Of a stretch of DNA of 7,385 nt, positions 1 to 4,723 are shown in pieces. The position numbers were made by a program, and so were the translations under genes. The stretch is taken from assembly GCA_024686055.1 (NCBI GenBank), contig JAIBDV010000143.1:1-7385 (forward strand), in the 5' to 3' direction. The first letter of the stretch is position 1. Each line of letters starts with the position of its first letter. Origin of the DNA: Neptuniibacter sp. (lineage in GTDB: Bacteria; Pseudomonadota; Gammaproteobacteria; Pseudomonadales; Balneatricaceae). Under the pieces are notes generated by a model. It made no database searches. It saw nothing but the letters and a program-made list of their open reading frames with translations, and was not told the DNA's origin.

Positions 1-639
1 ATTGAGGCATAGCATGAGTGAGGCGTTCAGATCCGTGGTGGTGATCGCGGGTTGGGCGTGGCTGAAAGTGCTTTGTCCGTGGGGGTCGTGGACCGCCAGC
101 TGGTGCCAGTCGGTGAATGGTTTTTTGAGCCGGATCCAGTCTGGAGTGGCGACCAGTAACATCGGCTGGCTGGGCAATGGGCGGGCGATAAGGTCTGGGT
201 TTGCAGGATTACGGCCACGTATTGAGAGGTCGATCCGCTGCTCGACCAGGTCGGCAATGTCGTCGCTCATCAGCAGTTCAAGTTTTATCTTGGGGTAACG
301 CTGGCAAAACGCCTGTAATCGATCCAGTACACCGGGGTCTGCGGCAGCAGGCAGGCCGAGGCGAACCAGGCCGGTGGTCTGGGCACCGCTGGTAAAGCGC
401 GCCTGTGCATTGTCCAGCAAGGTGATGGCTTGCTGGCTGGTGAATAAGAAATCCTGCCCTTCCGGGGTGAGTGATACATGCCGGTTGTTGCGTAAGAACA
501 GCCGTACCCCCAGGTTCTTTTCAAGCTCCTGTACCCGTGCGCTGACCGTTGCACGGGGGACATTAAGCTGCCTTGCTGCAGCTGAAAAATTGAGCCGTTC
601 AGCCACCAGTACGAAGGTCTTTAACGCATTCAGGTTCAT
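1..639 (-). CDS. LysR-family transcriptional regulator, C-terminus cut by window edge
   Basis: Reading leftward from the ATG at 639, the frame stays open for 213 codons to base 1, so it lacks its C-terminal third (LysR regulators are usually about 300 residues). Residues 1-60 form the winged helix-turn-helix: it begins MNLNALKTFVLVAERLNFSA, followed by AAARQLNVPRATVSARVQEL, LGVRLFLR and the closing LTPEG. From about residue 90 (GLVRLGLP) the periplasmic-binding-protein-like effector domain starts; IDLSIRG at 136-142 and LLVATPDW at 161-168 are typical of the CrgA-like group. Family knowledge: such proteins bind DNA as oligomers and often control the divergent neighbour plus themselves. The divergent gene here encodes an exported MBL-fold hydrolase, its likely target. 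No clear Shine-Dalgarno precedes the start. Effector unknown. Confidence 0.93.
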   Translation of the reverse strand, partial: MNLNALKTFVLVAERLNFSAAARQLNVPRATVSARVQELEKNLGVRLFLRNNRHVSLTPEGQDFLFTSQQAITLLDNAQARFTSGAQTTGLVRLGLPAAADPGVLDRLQAFCQRYPKIKLELLMSDDIADLVEQRIDLSIRGRNPANPDLIARPLPSQPMLLVATPDWIRLKKPFTDWHQLAVHDPHGQSTFSHAQPAITTTDLNASLMLCLN

Positions 640-643
640 AGTT

Positions 644-662
644 TGTCAAAAATTATTAGACA
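644..662. promoter_or_regulatory. Candidate LysR operator between the divergent genes
   Basis: TGTC, an 11-base AT-rich spacer, then GACA form an inverted repeat five bases upstream of the LysR start codon. It contains a T-N11-A arrangement (646-658), the usual LysR-type box. Its right arm overlaps the proposed -35 of the divergent hydrolase gene, a common position for LysR activation. A direct repeat of GTTTGTCAA at 641-649 and 692-700 (51 bases apart) may be a second contact site. Seen: the repeats. Inferred: the binding. Confidence 0.4.
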
Positions 663-685
663 TAGCGGCTAGTTTCGCTGATATT
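657..685 (+). promoter_or_regulatory. Candidate sigma-70 promoter of the MBL-fold gene
   Basis: TAGACA (657-662, five of six matches to TTGACA) is followed after 17 bases by GATATT (680-685, four of six to TATAAT). Transcription would begin near 692. That lies downstream of the possible GTG start at 690 and so favours the ATG at 744 for the hydrolase. Confidence 0.4.
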
Positions 686-743
686 TTTTGTGTTTGTCAA
701 TCGGCCTATGCTGTTGGAAATTATCAGCCACAGGCGCTTTGCA

Positions 744-1667
744 ATGAACCTTACCCTTCGTAAATGCATTACCACGTCGGCTGTGCTTGGCAGCCTCTGC
801 CTGGCCCCGCATAGCTATGCCAGCGCGGTTAATATTCAATGGCTGGGCGGGCCGACGATGTTGATCAAGTTTGGCAGTATCTCGCTGCTCACCGACCCGA
901 TGCTGGGGGAGGGAGAGGCGGCTTATCGTATGGGTGACCCCAACGAAGCGTTTGACCTGGCCAAGGGCCCCAGGGTGAAAGACCATAAACGCCTGACTGC
1001 GCTGCCAGCTCTCAAGCTGGCACAGCTGGATGCGGTGGTGATCAGTCATAGCCATGAAGATCATTTTGATCAGGCTGCGCGGACGCTGTTGTCGGGTAAG
1101 CGCCCGGTGATTGTGCCACCAGCGGATAACTCGCTGGTTAAAGGGCTCGGTTTTACGGCTCCGCAACCATTAGCCTGGGGTCAGCAATGGCGTTATCAGG
1201 AAGGCGAGTATCAGGTTGTGATTACTGCGCTCCCGGCCTATCACTCGGCGTCTGCACAGGTTGCGCCGCTGCTTGGTGAGGGTAATGGCTACTGGTTTGA
1301 ATTTATCCAGGGTGATGCGCGTACCTCGCTGTACTGGATGGGAGATACGTTCCTGACCGAGCCGCTGAAAGAGTGGCTGGCGGCCAGGCCTGCGCCGGAT
1401 ATCCTGGTGCCCCATGTCGGTCGGGTTGGCACAACCGGACCGTTAGGACAGATATCAATGGGCGCCGCTGAGGTGATTGAAGCGATTCAGTTTGTTCAAC
1501 CAGCTTATACGTTGCCAATCCACCACTCGACCTATGAACTGTACCTTGAGCCGATCAGCACGCTGCTGACCTCAGCGGAGGTAAGTGGCGTATCCGTTGA
1601 CCTGCCCGCCGTGGGCAGCTGGATGCATTACCCTCAGACATCGCAGCTAGCGGGCCGTCAGCGTTAA
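744..1667 (+). CDS. Exported MBL-fold metallohydrolase (UlaG/lactamase_B_2-like)
   Basis: A 307-residue protein. The ATG at 744 is chosen because it gives a clean export signal: basic start (MNLTLRK), hydrophobic stretch to about residue 21, and a plausible cleavage at SYASA (24-28). Upstream GTG (690) and ATG (708) starts would bury this signal. The fold begins with IQWLGGPTMLIKFGSISLLT (31-50), then DP. The metal motif HxHxDH is SHSHEDH (H102, H104, D106, H107). Further likely ligands are H167 (AYHS), D201 (MGD) and H260/H261 (PIHHS). This is the pattern of the UlaG-like, NAPE-PLD-like branch of hydrolases, most of which bind two metal ions (often Zn or Mn) and cleave phosphoester, lactone or amide bonds. 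The substrate cannot be told from sequence. The divergent LysR gene is the likely regulator; no partner enzyme lies in the same operon. A true beta-lactamase is unlikely given the branch. Confidence 0.9.
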   Translation: MNLTLRKCITTSAVLGSLCLAPHSYASAVNIQWLGGPTMLIKFGSISLLTDPMLGEGEAAYRMGDPNEAFDLAKGPRVKDHKRLTALPALKLAQLDAVVISHSHEDHFDQAARTLLSGKRPVIVPPADNSLVKGLGFTAPQPLAWGQQWRYQEGEYQVVITALPAYHSASAQVAPLLGEGNGYWFEFIQGDARTSLYWMGDTFLTEPLKEWLAARPAPDILVPHVGRVGTTGPLGQISMGAAEVIEAIQFVQPAYTLPIHHSTYELYLEPISTLLTSAEVSGVSVDLPAVGSWMHYPQTSQLAGRQR

Positions 1668-1693
1668 TAAACAGGTATTACCCTGGATCGAAT

Positions 1694-1716
1694 CAGCTGT
1701 TTTGGTGGCTGTTTTT
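1694..1716 (+). terminator. Weak candidate terminator after the MBL-fold gene
   Basis: CAGC (1694-1697) pairs with GCTG (1708-1711) across a 10-base loop, followed directly by TTTTT. The stem is only four perfect pairs, extendable past one mismatch by two A-T pairs, so intrinsic termination would be weak. Its place 27 bases after the stop codon is right for the role. Confidence 0.3.
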
Positions 1717-1903
1717 ATTCAGGTGGTTTATGGTCAGGCTTTAAGTTGAGTGTTTTTTCTTGAACTTTCGTTTGTTTTGACAGTGTAAGTTTACCTTGGC
1801 TGAATGGGTGGGTGTTTTCAGTGATTTATAACCATAATAACTAATTAGCACCCAGCTATTTTTGATTGGTTTTGATGTCTTTTATTTATATTTTTGTTTG
1901 ATG

Positions 1904-1932
1904 TTGCAGGTGATAATTCCAAATGATATAAA
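1904..1932 (+). promoter_or_regulatory. Candidate extended -10 promoter of the repeat-protein gene
   Basis: TTGCAG (1904-1909) lies 17 bases before TATAAA (1927-1932), and the -10 carries an extended TGN element (TG at 1924-1925). The weak -35 is compensated by the extended -10. Predicted start of transcription is near 1939, giving a leader of about 70 bases before the ATG at 2010. Confidence 0.45.
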
Positions 1933-2009
1933 TGCTGACGAAACGATGGGGGCCGGGTTTCTGGCTCGCATATTAAAGGGAATATTTTGTATTCAGGGTA
2001 AGGAAAATC

Positions 2010-2387
2010 ATGAAAAAGCTTCTCTCTGGTTTGGTAGCAGCTATCACGCTGTCGGCAGTGCTGACGCCTGTAATGGCATTAGCAGATGCGCGTGTTTATA
2101 ATTTAGATAATAAATTCGCAGGTTATTCAGACAGGCAACGTATTTATAATCCGGATGGGAAATTTTCGGGTTATGTTGATGGTCAAAGAATTTATGATGT
2201 AAATAACAAATTTGCTGGCTATCTGGATAATCAAAGAATTTATAATCTGGATGGTAAGTTTTACGGTTATTTTGATAATCAGCGTGTCTATAATAAGGAT
2301 AACAAGTTTTCTGGTTACATTGATGGCACCGTAGACGAAAATTCTAAAGGTGCAGCGGTCATGTTGCTGTTGATGAATGCTGAATAA
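2010..2387 (+). CDS. Secreted 16-residue-repeat protein, beta-flower-like
   Basis: A 125-residue protein with a strong start (TAAGGA at 1999-2004, five bases before ATG). Residues 1-25 are a classic Sec signal peptide: MKKLL, hydrophobic core, cleavage expected after ALA at 23-25. Residues 28-107 are five uninterrupted 16-residue repeats with consensus R-[IV]-Y-[ND]-x-[DN]-[NG]-K-F-x-G-Y-x-D-x-Q. A short tail (108-125) ends in a hydrophobic AAVMLLLMNAE. No cysteines, no catalytic motif. The IY..xG..xGY.D pattern resembles proteins named '4-fold beta flower', in which each repeat is thought to form a beta-hairpin blade; this is recognition from memory and not proof. Function unknown; a periplasmic or extracellular binding module is the natural guess. 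The gene is monocistronic, with its own promoter and terminator. Base composition is strikingly low in GC (rows of 27-35%) against roughly 55-63% in neighbours, suggesting transfer. Confidence 0.85.
   Translation: MKKLLSGLVAAITLSAVLTPVMALADARVYNLDNKFAGYSDRQRIYNPDGKFSGYVDGQRIYDVNNKFAGYLDNQRIYNLDGKFYGYFDNQRVYNKDNKFSGYIDGTVDENSKGAAVMLLLMNAE
2091..2330 (+). repeat. Five tandem 48-base coding repeats
   Basis: Five consecutive 48-base units encode the repeats of the secreted protein, starting at 2091, 2139, 2187, 2235 and 2283. Units have diverged in many third positions and in variable codons while keeping R-Y-KF-GY-D, so the array is old and selected at protein level. The seventh codon alternates Asn, Gly, Asn, Gly, Asn, which hints that a 96-base double unit was duplicated. 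Confidence 0.9.
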
Positions 2388-2418
2388 CCATAGTAAATTT
2401 TAGTGTTTTATTAACTGG

Positions 2419-2441
2419 AAGCCGGGCCTGTCTCGGCTTTT
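2419..2441 (+). terminator. Rho-independent terminator of the repeat-protein gene
   Basis: AAGCCG (2419-2424) pairs with CGGCTT (2434-2439) around a nine-base loop and runs into a short T tract (TTTT counting stem bases). It lies 32 bases after the stop codon, and the six-pair GC-rich stem suits intrinsic termination. Confidence 0.65.
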
Positions 2442-2462
2442 CATGTATTGGCCTTGGCAGTG

Positions 2463-2554
2463 TCGCAAGAACGCCTGCTTTCTTTTAGCGATCCCCAGTA
2501 CCTGCTAGCGTTACATGTCCGCTATGAGTTAGCGGGACGGCTGCTGTACGGAAG
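2463..2554 (+). other. Coding-like remnant upstream of the AraC-type domain
   Basis: In the frame starting at TCG 2463 the translation reads SQERLLSFSDPQYLLALHVR, then YELAGRLLYGS, before a TGA at 2553-2555. It has the composition of real protein, has no convincing start, and ends where the in-frame sequence of the AraC-type gene (TEAELLSLAQAD) begins in a different frame. It could be part of the same ancestral gene, joined through a single-base frameshift near 2550-2556. I could not assign it to a family. Confidence 0.3.
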
Positions 2555-2559
2555 CTGAG

Positions 2560-2997
2560 TTGTTATCGTTGGCGCAGGCTGATGCAACAGCCTGTTGTGC
2601 CGTGCTGGATACACAGCTTCGGAGCTGGCTAATGGACAGTCGTGAAGATCGGCACAGTCAGCTGGTACGCCAGGCTTACCCGTTGTTGGTGAACACCGCA
2701 GTTGCCGGGCTGGGTGAGATGTTGCACTGTTCACAGCGCACTCTGGAGCGCAGTTTTCAGCGGGTGACGGGGCTGACCTTAAAGCAGTGTCAGTCGATGG
2801 AGCGGTTAGAGTCGATACTGGCGTATTTATACCACCAGGGTGACGAAACGATCGACTGGGCTGATATTGCCCAGCGGTTTGGTTTTAGCGATCAGCCCCA
2901 TCTTATTCGCTATTTCAAAAGCAGCATCGGTGCGACGCCGGGTCGTTACGCTCGGCAGCGGGACCTGACAATCGATATTTATGGGAACTTTGAGTAA
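2560..2997 (+). CDS. AraC-type DNA-binding domain protein, N-terminally truncated (possible pseudogene)
   Basis: Counting from a TTG at 2560 (145 residues), two helix-turn-helix units are visible. The first is around residues 46-66 (TAVAGLGEMLHCSQRTLERS, then FQRVTGLTLKQ). The second is around 99-120 (DWADIAQRFGFSDQPHLIRY, then FKSSIGATPGRY). This is the AraC/XylS C-terminal domain of the subgroup whose members carry a DUF6597-like N-terminal sensor and end in a short aromatic tail, here DIYGNFE. Such proteins are usually about 240-280 residues, so the sensor half is missing. In-frame sequence extends up to a TAG at 2530-2532 with no good start. An ATG at 2632 has GGAG seven bases upstream and would give a free-standing 121-residue DNA-binding protein. 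Both views are possible: a decayed gene, or a trimmed regulator still expressed from 2632. The terminator just upstream separates it from the repeat-protein gene. Target unknown; the GNAT gene downstream is a candidate only by proximity. Confidence 0.7.
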   Translation: MLSLAQADATACCAVLDTQLRSWLMDSREDRHSQLVRQAYPLLVNTAVAGLGEMLHCSQRTLERSFQRVTGLTLKQCQSMERLESILAYLYHQGDETIDWADIAQRFGFSDQPHLIRYFKSSIGATPGRYARQRDLTIDIYGNFE

Positions 2998-3124
2998 GTG
3001 CTGAAACTGTCGCTTTTGTTCAATCGCATATTATTTACGACCGTTATGCTCTGTTTCAGAAGCTGAGACACCCCGGCGGCTAGCACGGCTGGCGGCCGGT
3101 TCAGCGTCACCTGAACACAGAAGC

Positions 3125-3604
3125 ATGAGCGTAAATATGACGATAGATATCAGGCCTTATCAATCACCAGACTTGAACGATTTGCTGAGTAGCTGGGAGC
3201 GTGCGTCCCGTCTGGCACATGGGTTTATGCCGGAATCCTTTTTCGACCAGGAGCGGCATAACATTCCCAGTCTTTACCTGCCGAATGCAGATACCTGGGT
3301 GGCGGTGGTGGAGCATCGGGTCGTGGGCTTTATCGCTTTGATTGGTAATGAAGTCGGTGGTTTGTTTGTCGACCCGCAGTACCATGGCACGGGTTGTGGT
3401 AAGGCTTTGATGGATAAAGCTCAGGTGTTGCACGGTGAGCTGGAGGTGCGTGTGTTTCATGATAATGTCCTCGGTCGGCGATTTTATCGTCACTACGGCT
3501 TTGTTGTGGTGGGTGAAGAAATCTTTGAGCCGACATCTCACCGGATACTTCGCATGGTGTTTGAGCCTGAAGCTGAAACGCAGCAGGGGATAACGGGAGA
3601 ATAG
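3125..3604 (+). CDS. GNAT-family N-acetyltransferase (YjaB-like)
   Basis: A 159-residue protein with the GNAT fold. Motif A is GGLFVDPQYHGTGCGKALMD, residues 78-97, whose Q-Y-H-G-T-G-C-G (85-92) is the acetyl-CoA pyrophosphate loop. Motif B shows as N114 followed by RRFYRHYGF at 118-126. The N-terminal part (IRPYQSPDLNDLLSSWERAS, ending in THGFMP-like AHGFMPESFF) and the LFVDP strand resemble E. coli YjaB, which binds acetyl-CoA; the acceptor substrate of that group is not settled. Start: ATG 3125 with a weak GAAG just upstream; ATG 3137 is an alternative that would trim four residues. It ends 46 bases before the MerR gene on the same strand, so co-transcription is possible, though no shared motif shows it. 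Confidence 0.88.
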   Translation: MSVNMTIDIRPYQSPDLNDLLSSWERASRLAHGFMPESFFDQERHNIPSLYLPNADTWVAVVEHRVVGFIALIGNEVGGLFVDPQYHGTGCGKALMDKAQVLHGELEVRVFHDNVLGRRFYRHYGFVVVGEEIFEPTSHRILRMVFEPEAETQQGITGE

Positions 3605-3650
3605 ACAGACGAGGAGCTGGATAAGCATAATACGTGGGACAGGGGTACAA

Positions 3651-4046
3651 ATGAATGACCTCCTTTTTCCTGCTACCAGAGATTGCACGGTGCTTATGTT
3701 TATTGGTGAAATAGCGGCTAAAACAGGCCTGACCGTTAAGGCGATTCGTTTCTATGAAACGAAGGGGTTGATTGAGCCGGTACGCAGTGGCCGTTATCGA
3801 ACCTATCAACAGCGGGATATCGAATTGTTGGTGATGATTCGTGAAGCTAAGGCGATGGGCGCTACCCTGGCAGAGTTGCAAGGTGTGATTCAATACCGCG
3901 ATGGCGCTGTTGACTGGGCCCGTATCCGACCTTTTCTGCAGGATTTACGGCAGCGACTGGAGCAGCAGCGGCAACAGATTGATAGTCAGCTGGAAACGCT
4001 GGGTGTCTGTCTTGAGCAACTGGCAAAAAGTAACACCACCGCTTGA
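3651..4046 (+). CDS. MerR-family transcriptional regulator
   Basis: A 131-residue regulator. Residues 17-53 are the MerR helix-turn-helix (FIGEIAAKTGLTVKAIRFYE, then GLIEP and GRYRTY), followed by the wing and AKAMGATLAELQGVI (66-80). Residues 90-125 form a dimerising coiled coil rich in Q, R and L (LRQRLEQQRQQIDSQLETLG). Only two cysteines occur (12 and 120) and there is no metal-binding loop of the MerR/CueR/ZntR type, so a metal or SoxR-type iron-sulfur sensor is unlikely. A 15-residue lead precedes the usual start of the family; it is kept because ATG 3651 has AGGGG (3641-3645) well spaced, while the internal ATG at 3696 has no clear ribosome site. The reductase gene begins 59 bases after its stop, across an evident operator, so it is the probable target. 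Signal unknown; quinones or other electrophiles would fit. Confidence 0.92.
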   Translation: MNDLLFPATRDCTVLMFIGEIAAKTGLTVKAIRFYETKGLIEPVRSGRYRTYQQRDIELLVMIREAKAMGATLAELQGVIQYRDGAVDWARIRPFLQDLRQRLEQQRQQIDSQLETLGVCLEQLAKSNTTA

Positions 4047-4073
4047 CTCTCCCCTATAGAGGAGAGTGCAAAC
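4043..4073 (+). promoter_or_regulatory. MerR-type operator/promoter of the quinone reductase gene
   Basis: ACTCTCC (4046-4052) and GGAGAGT (4061-4067) are perfect inverted arms, and the centre is also symmetric except one pair (10 of 11 pairs match). TTGACT (4043-4048) is a good -35 overlapping the left arm and containing the TGA stop of the MerR gene. With 18-20 bases of spacer a degenerate -10 (TGCAAA at 4067 or CAAACT at 4069) follows. MerR regulators typically bind such dyads in over-long spacers and untwist the DNA to activate. Dyad: seen. Regulator identity: inferred from adjacency. Confidence 0.75.
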
Positions 4074-4077
4074 TTGG

Positions 4078-4101
4078 CTCTCCACTACTTTTTATGGAGA
4101 G
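4078..4101 (+). promoter_or_regulatory. Hairpin covering the ribosome binding site of the reductase gene
   Basis: CTCTCCA (4078-4084) pairs perfectly with TGGAGAG (4095-4101) around a ten-base loop. The right arm contains GGAGAG, the Shine-Dalgarno for the ATG at 4106, so folding would block ribosome entry. The arms repeat the CTCTCC/GGAGAG half-sites of the operator 33 bases upstream (centre to centre), so it may instead be a second DNA binding site. Confidence 0.55.
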
Positions 4102-4105
4102 AACC

Positions 4106-4684
4106 ATGCACAAACGTATTCTGATACTCGACGCAAACCCTCGTGCTGGCAGCCTGTGTGGTGCCCTGGCAGATGCTTACTGTACTGAGGCACAGCTAAA
4201 CGCTGAAGTGCAGTATTTTAAGCTGTCTGCGATGGAGTTTAACCCTGATCTGGCTCAGGGCTACCATGCTGACCAGCCGCTTGAACCGATACTGCAGGCG
4301 TTTCAGGCAGCGCTGGCGAAAGCTGATCATCTGGTGATTGTTGCGCCGTTCTGGTGGGGCGGGCTGCCAGCAAAGTGTAAAGGGTTGCTGGATCGTACCT
4401 TGTTGCCGGGCTTTGCATTTAAATATGTTTCTGGTGAGGACGAGCCGGTACCGCTACTGGGGGGGAAAACGCTACGGTTAATGGTAACCATGGATACGCC
4501 AGTCGAGTATTTCGATACGCCAGAGCAGATGCCGTTGGCACAGCAGCTGGGTGCCTGGGTTTTCCAGTTATGCGGTTTTCAGCCTGCAGCCGTCAGTCTG
4601 TTCGGCCCGGTTATCCACTCAACTGAGCAGCAGCGCAAACAATGGTTAGAGCAGAGCCGGGCGTTTGGTACTGATCTCTGCTGA
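4106..4684 (+). CDS. Flavodoxin-fold NAD(P)H:quinone reductase family protein
   Basis: A 192-residue protein of the Flavodoxin_2 family (relatives: MdaB, KefF, YwrO, NQO1). RILILDANPRAGSLCGALAD (4-23) is the first strand plus FMN-phosphate loop. APFWWGGLPAKCKGLLDRTL, residues 80-99, followed by PGFAFKY, is the diagnostic W-W-x-x-P-A-x-x-K-G-x-x-D-R signature. LLGGKTLRLMVTMDTP (117-132) is the usual later strand; the protein ends with a C-terminal cysteine. Expected role: FMN/FAD-dependent two-electron reduction of quinones in the cytoplasm with NAD(P)H, avoiding semiquinone radicals; the substrate is not shown by sequence. ATG 4106 is chosen for its GGAGAG four bases upstream and family-like N-terminus; the frame is open back to 4043 but that part overlaps the MerR gene and operator. 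Likely induced by the adjacent MerR protein. A KefF-like role is less likely because no Kef antiporter gene is adjacent. Confidence 0.92.
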   Translation: MHKRILILDANPRAGSLCGALADAYCTEAQLNAEVQYFKLSAMEFNPDLAQGYHADQPLEPILQAFQAALAKADHLVIVAPFWWGGLPAKCKGLLDRTLLPGFAFKYVSGEDEPVPLLGGKTLRLMVTMDTPVEYFDTPEQMPLAQQLGAWVFQLCGFQPAAVSLFGPVIHSTEQQRKQWLEQSRAFGTDLC

Positions 4685-4723
4685 TCGATGTTCCGCTTAG
4701 CGCTACGACGTTTATCTATATAT

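Larger units (their letters stand above)
1668..2009. other. 342-base AT-rich intergenic stretch
   Basis: No convincing gene. It holds a weak hairpin after the MBL-fold gene, then increasingly AT-rich DNA (16 G+C in the 60 bases 1861-1920), the candidate promoter at 1904-1932 and the leader of the repeat-protein gene. A TTGACA at 1777-1782 has no good -10 at 16-18 bases. The frame open from 1862 into 2101 overlaps the repeat-protein gene out of frame, and I consider it chance. Confidence 0.6.

Noticed and set aside
374..763. Plus-strand open frame of 129 codons opposite the first LysR gene
   Set aside because: Antisense to a clear LysR helix-turn-helix coding region; no family features and no start signal.
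669..1166. Minus-strand open frame of 165 codons under the MBL-fold gene
   Set aside because: Shadow of the metal-binding hydrolase frame; composition is basic and motif-free.
1862..2101. Plus-strand open frame of 79 codons before and overlapping the repeat protein
   Set aside because: Runs through the promoter and leader and overlaps the signal-peptide codons in another frame; no ribosome site.
2091..2330. Tandem 48-base units considered as a CRISPR array or non-coding minisatellite
   Set aside because: Units are contiguous without unique spacers, and variation respects the reading frame, so this is a coding repeat.
3075..3105. GC-rich patch with CCGGC...GCCGG before the GNAT gene, considered as terminator or REP unit
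   Set aside because: Only five pairs with a long loop, no T tract and no resemblance to the GTAGCAG-headed units.
3164..3893. Two long minus-strand open frames (3164-3688 and 3330-3893) under the GNAT and MerR genes
   Set aside because: Both lie opposite well-supported genes and their translations show no recognisable domain.
4043..4105. Upstream extension of the flavodoxin-fold reductase frame
   Set aside because: It would overlap the MerR stop and translate the operator; ATG 4106 has the ribosome site and the family-like N-terminus.
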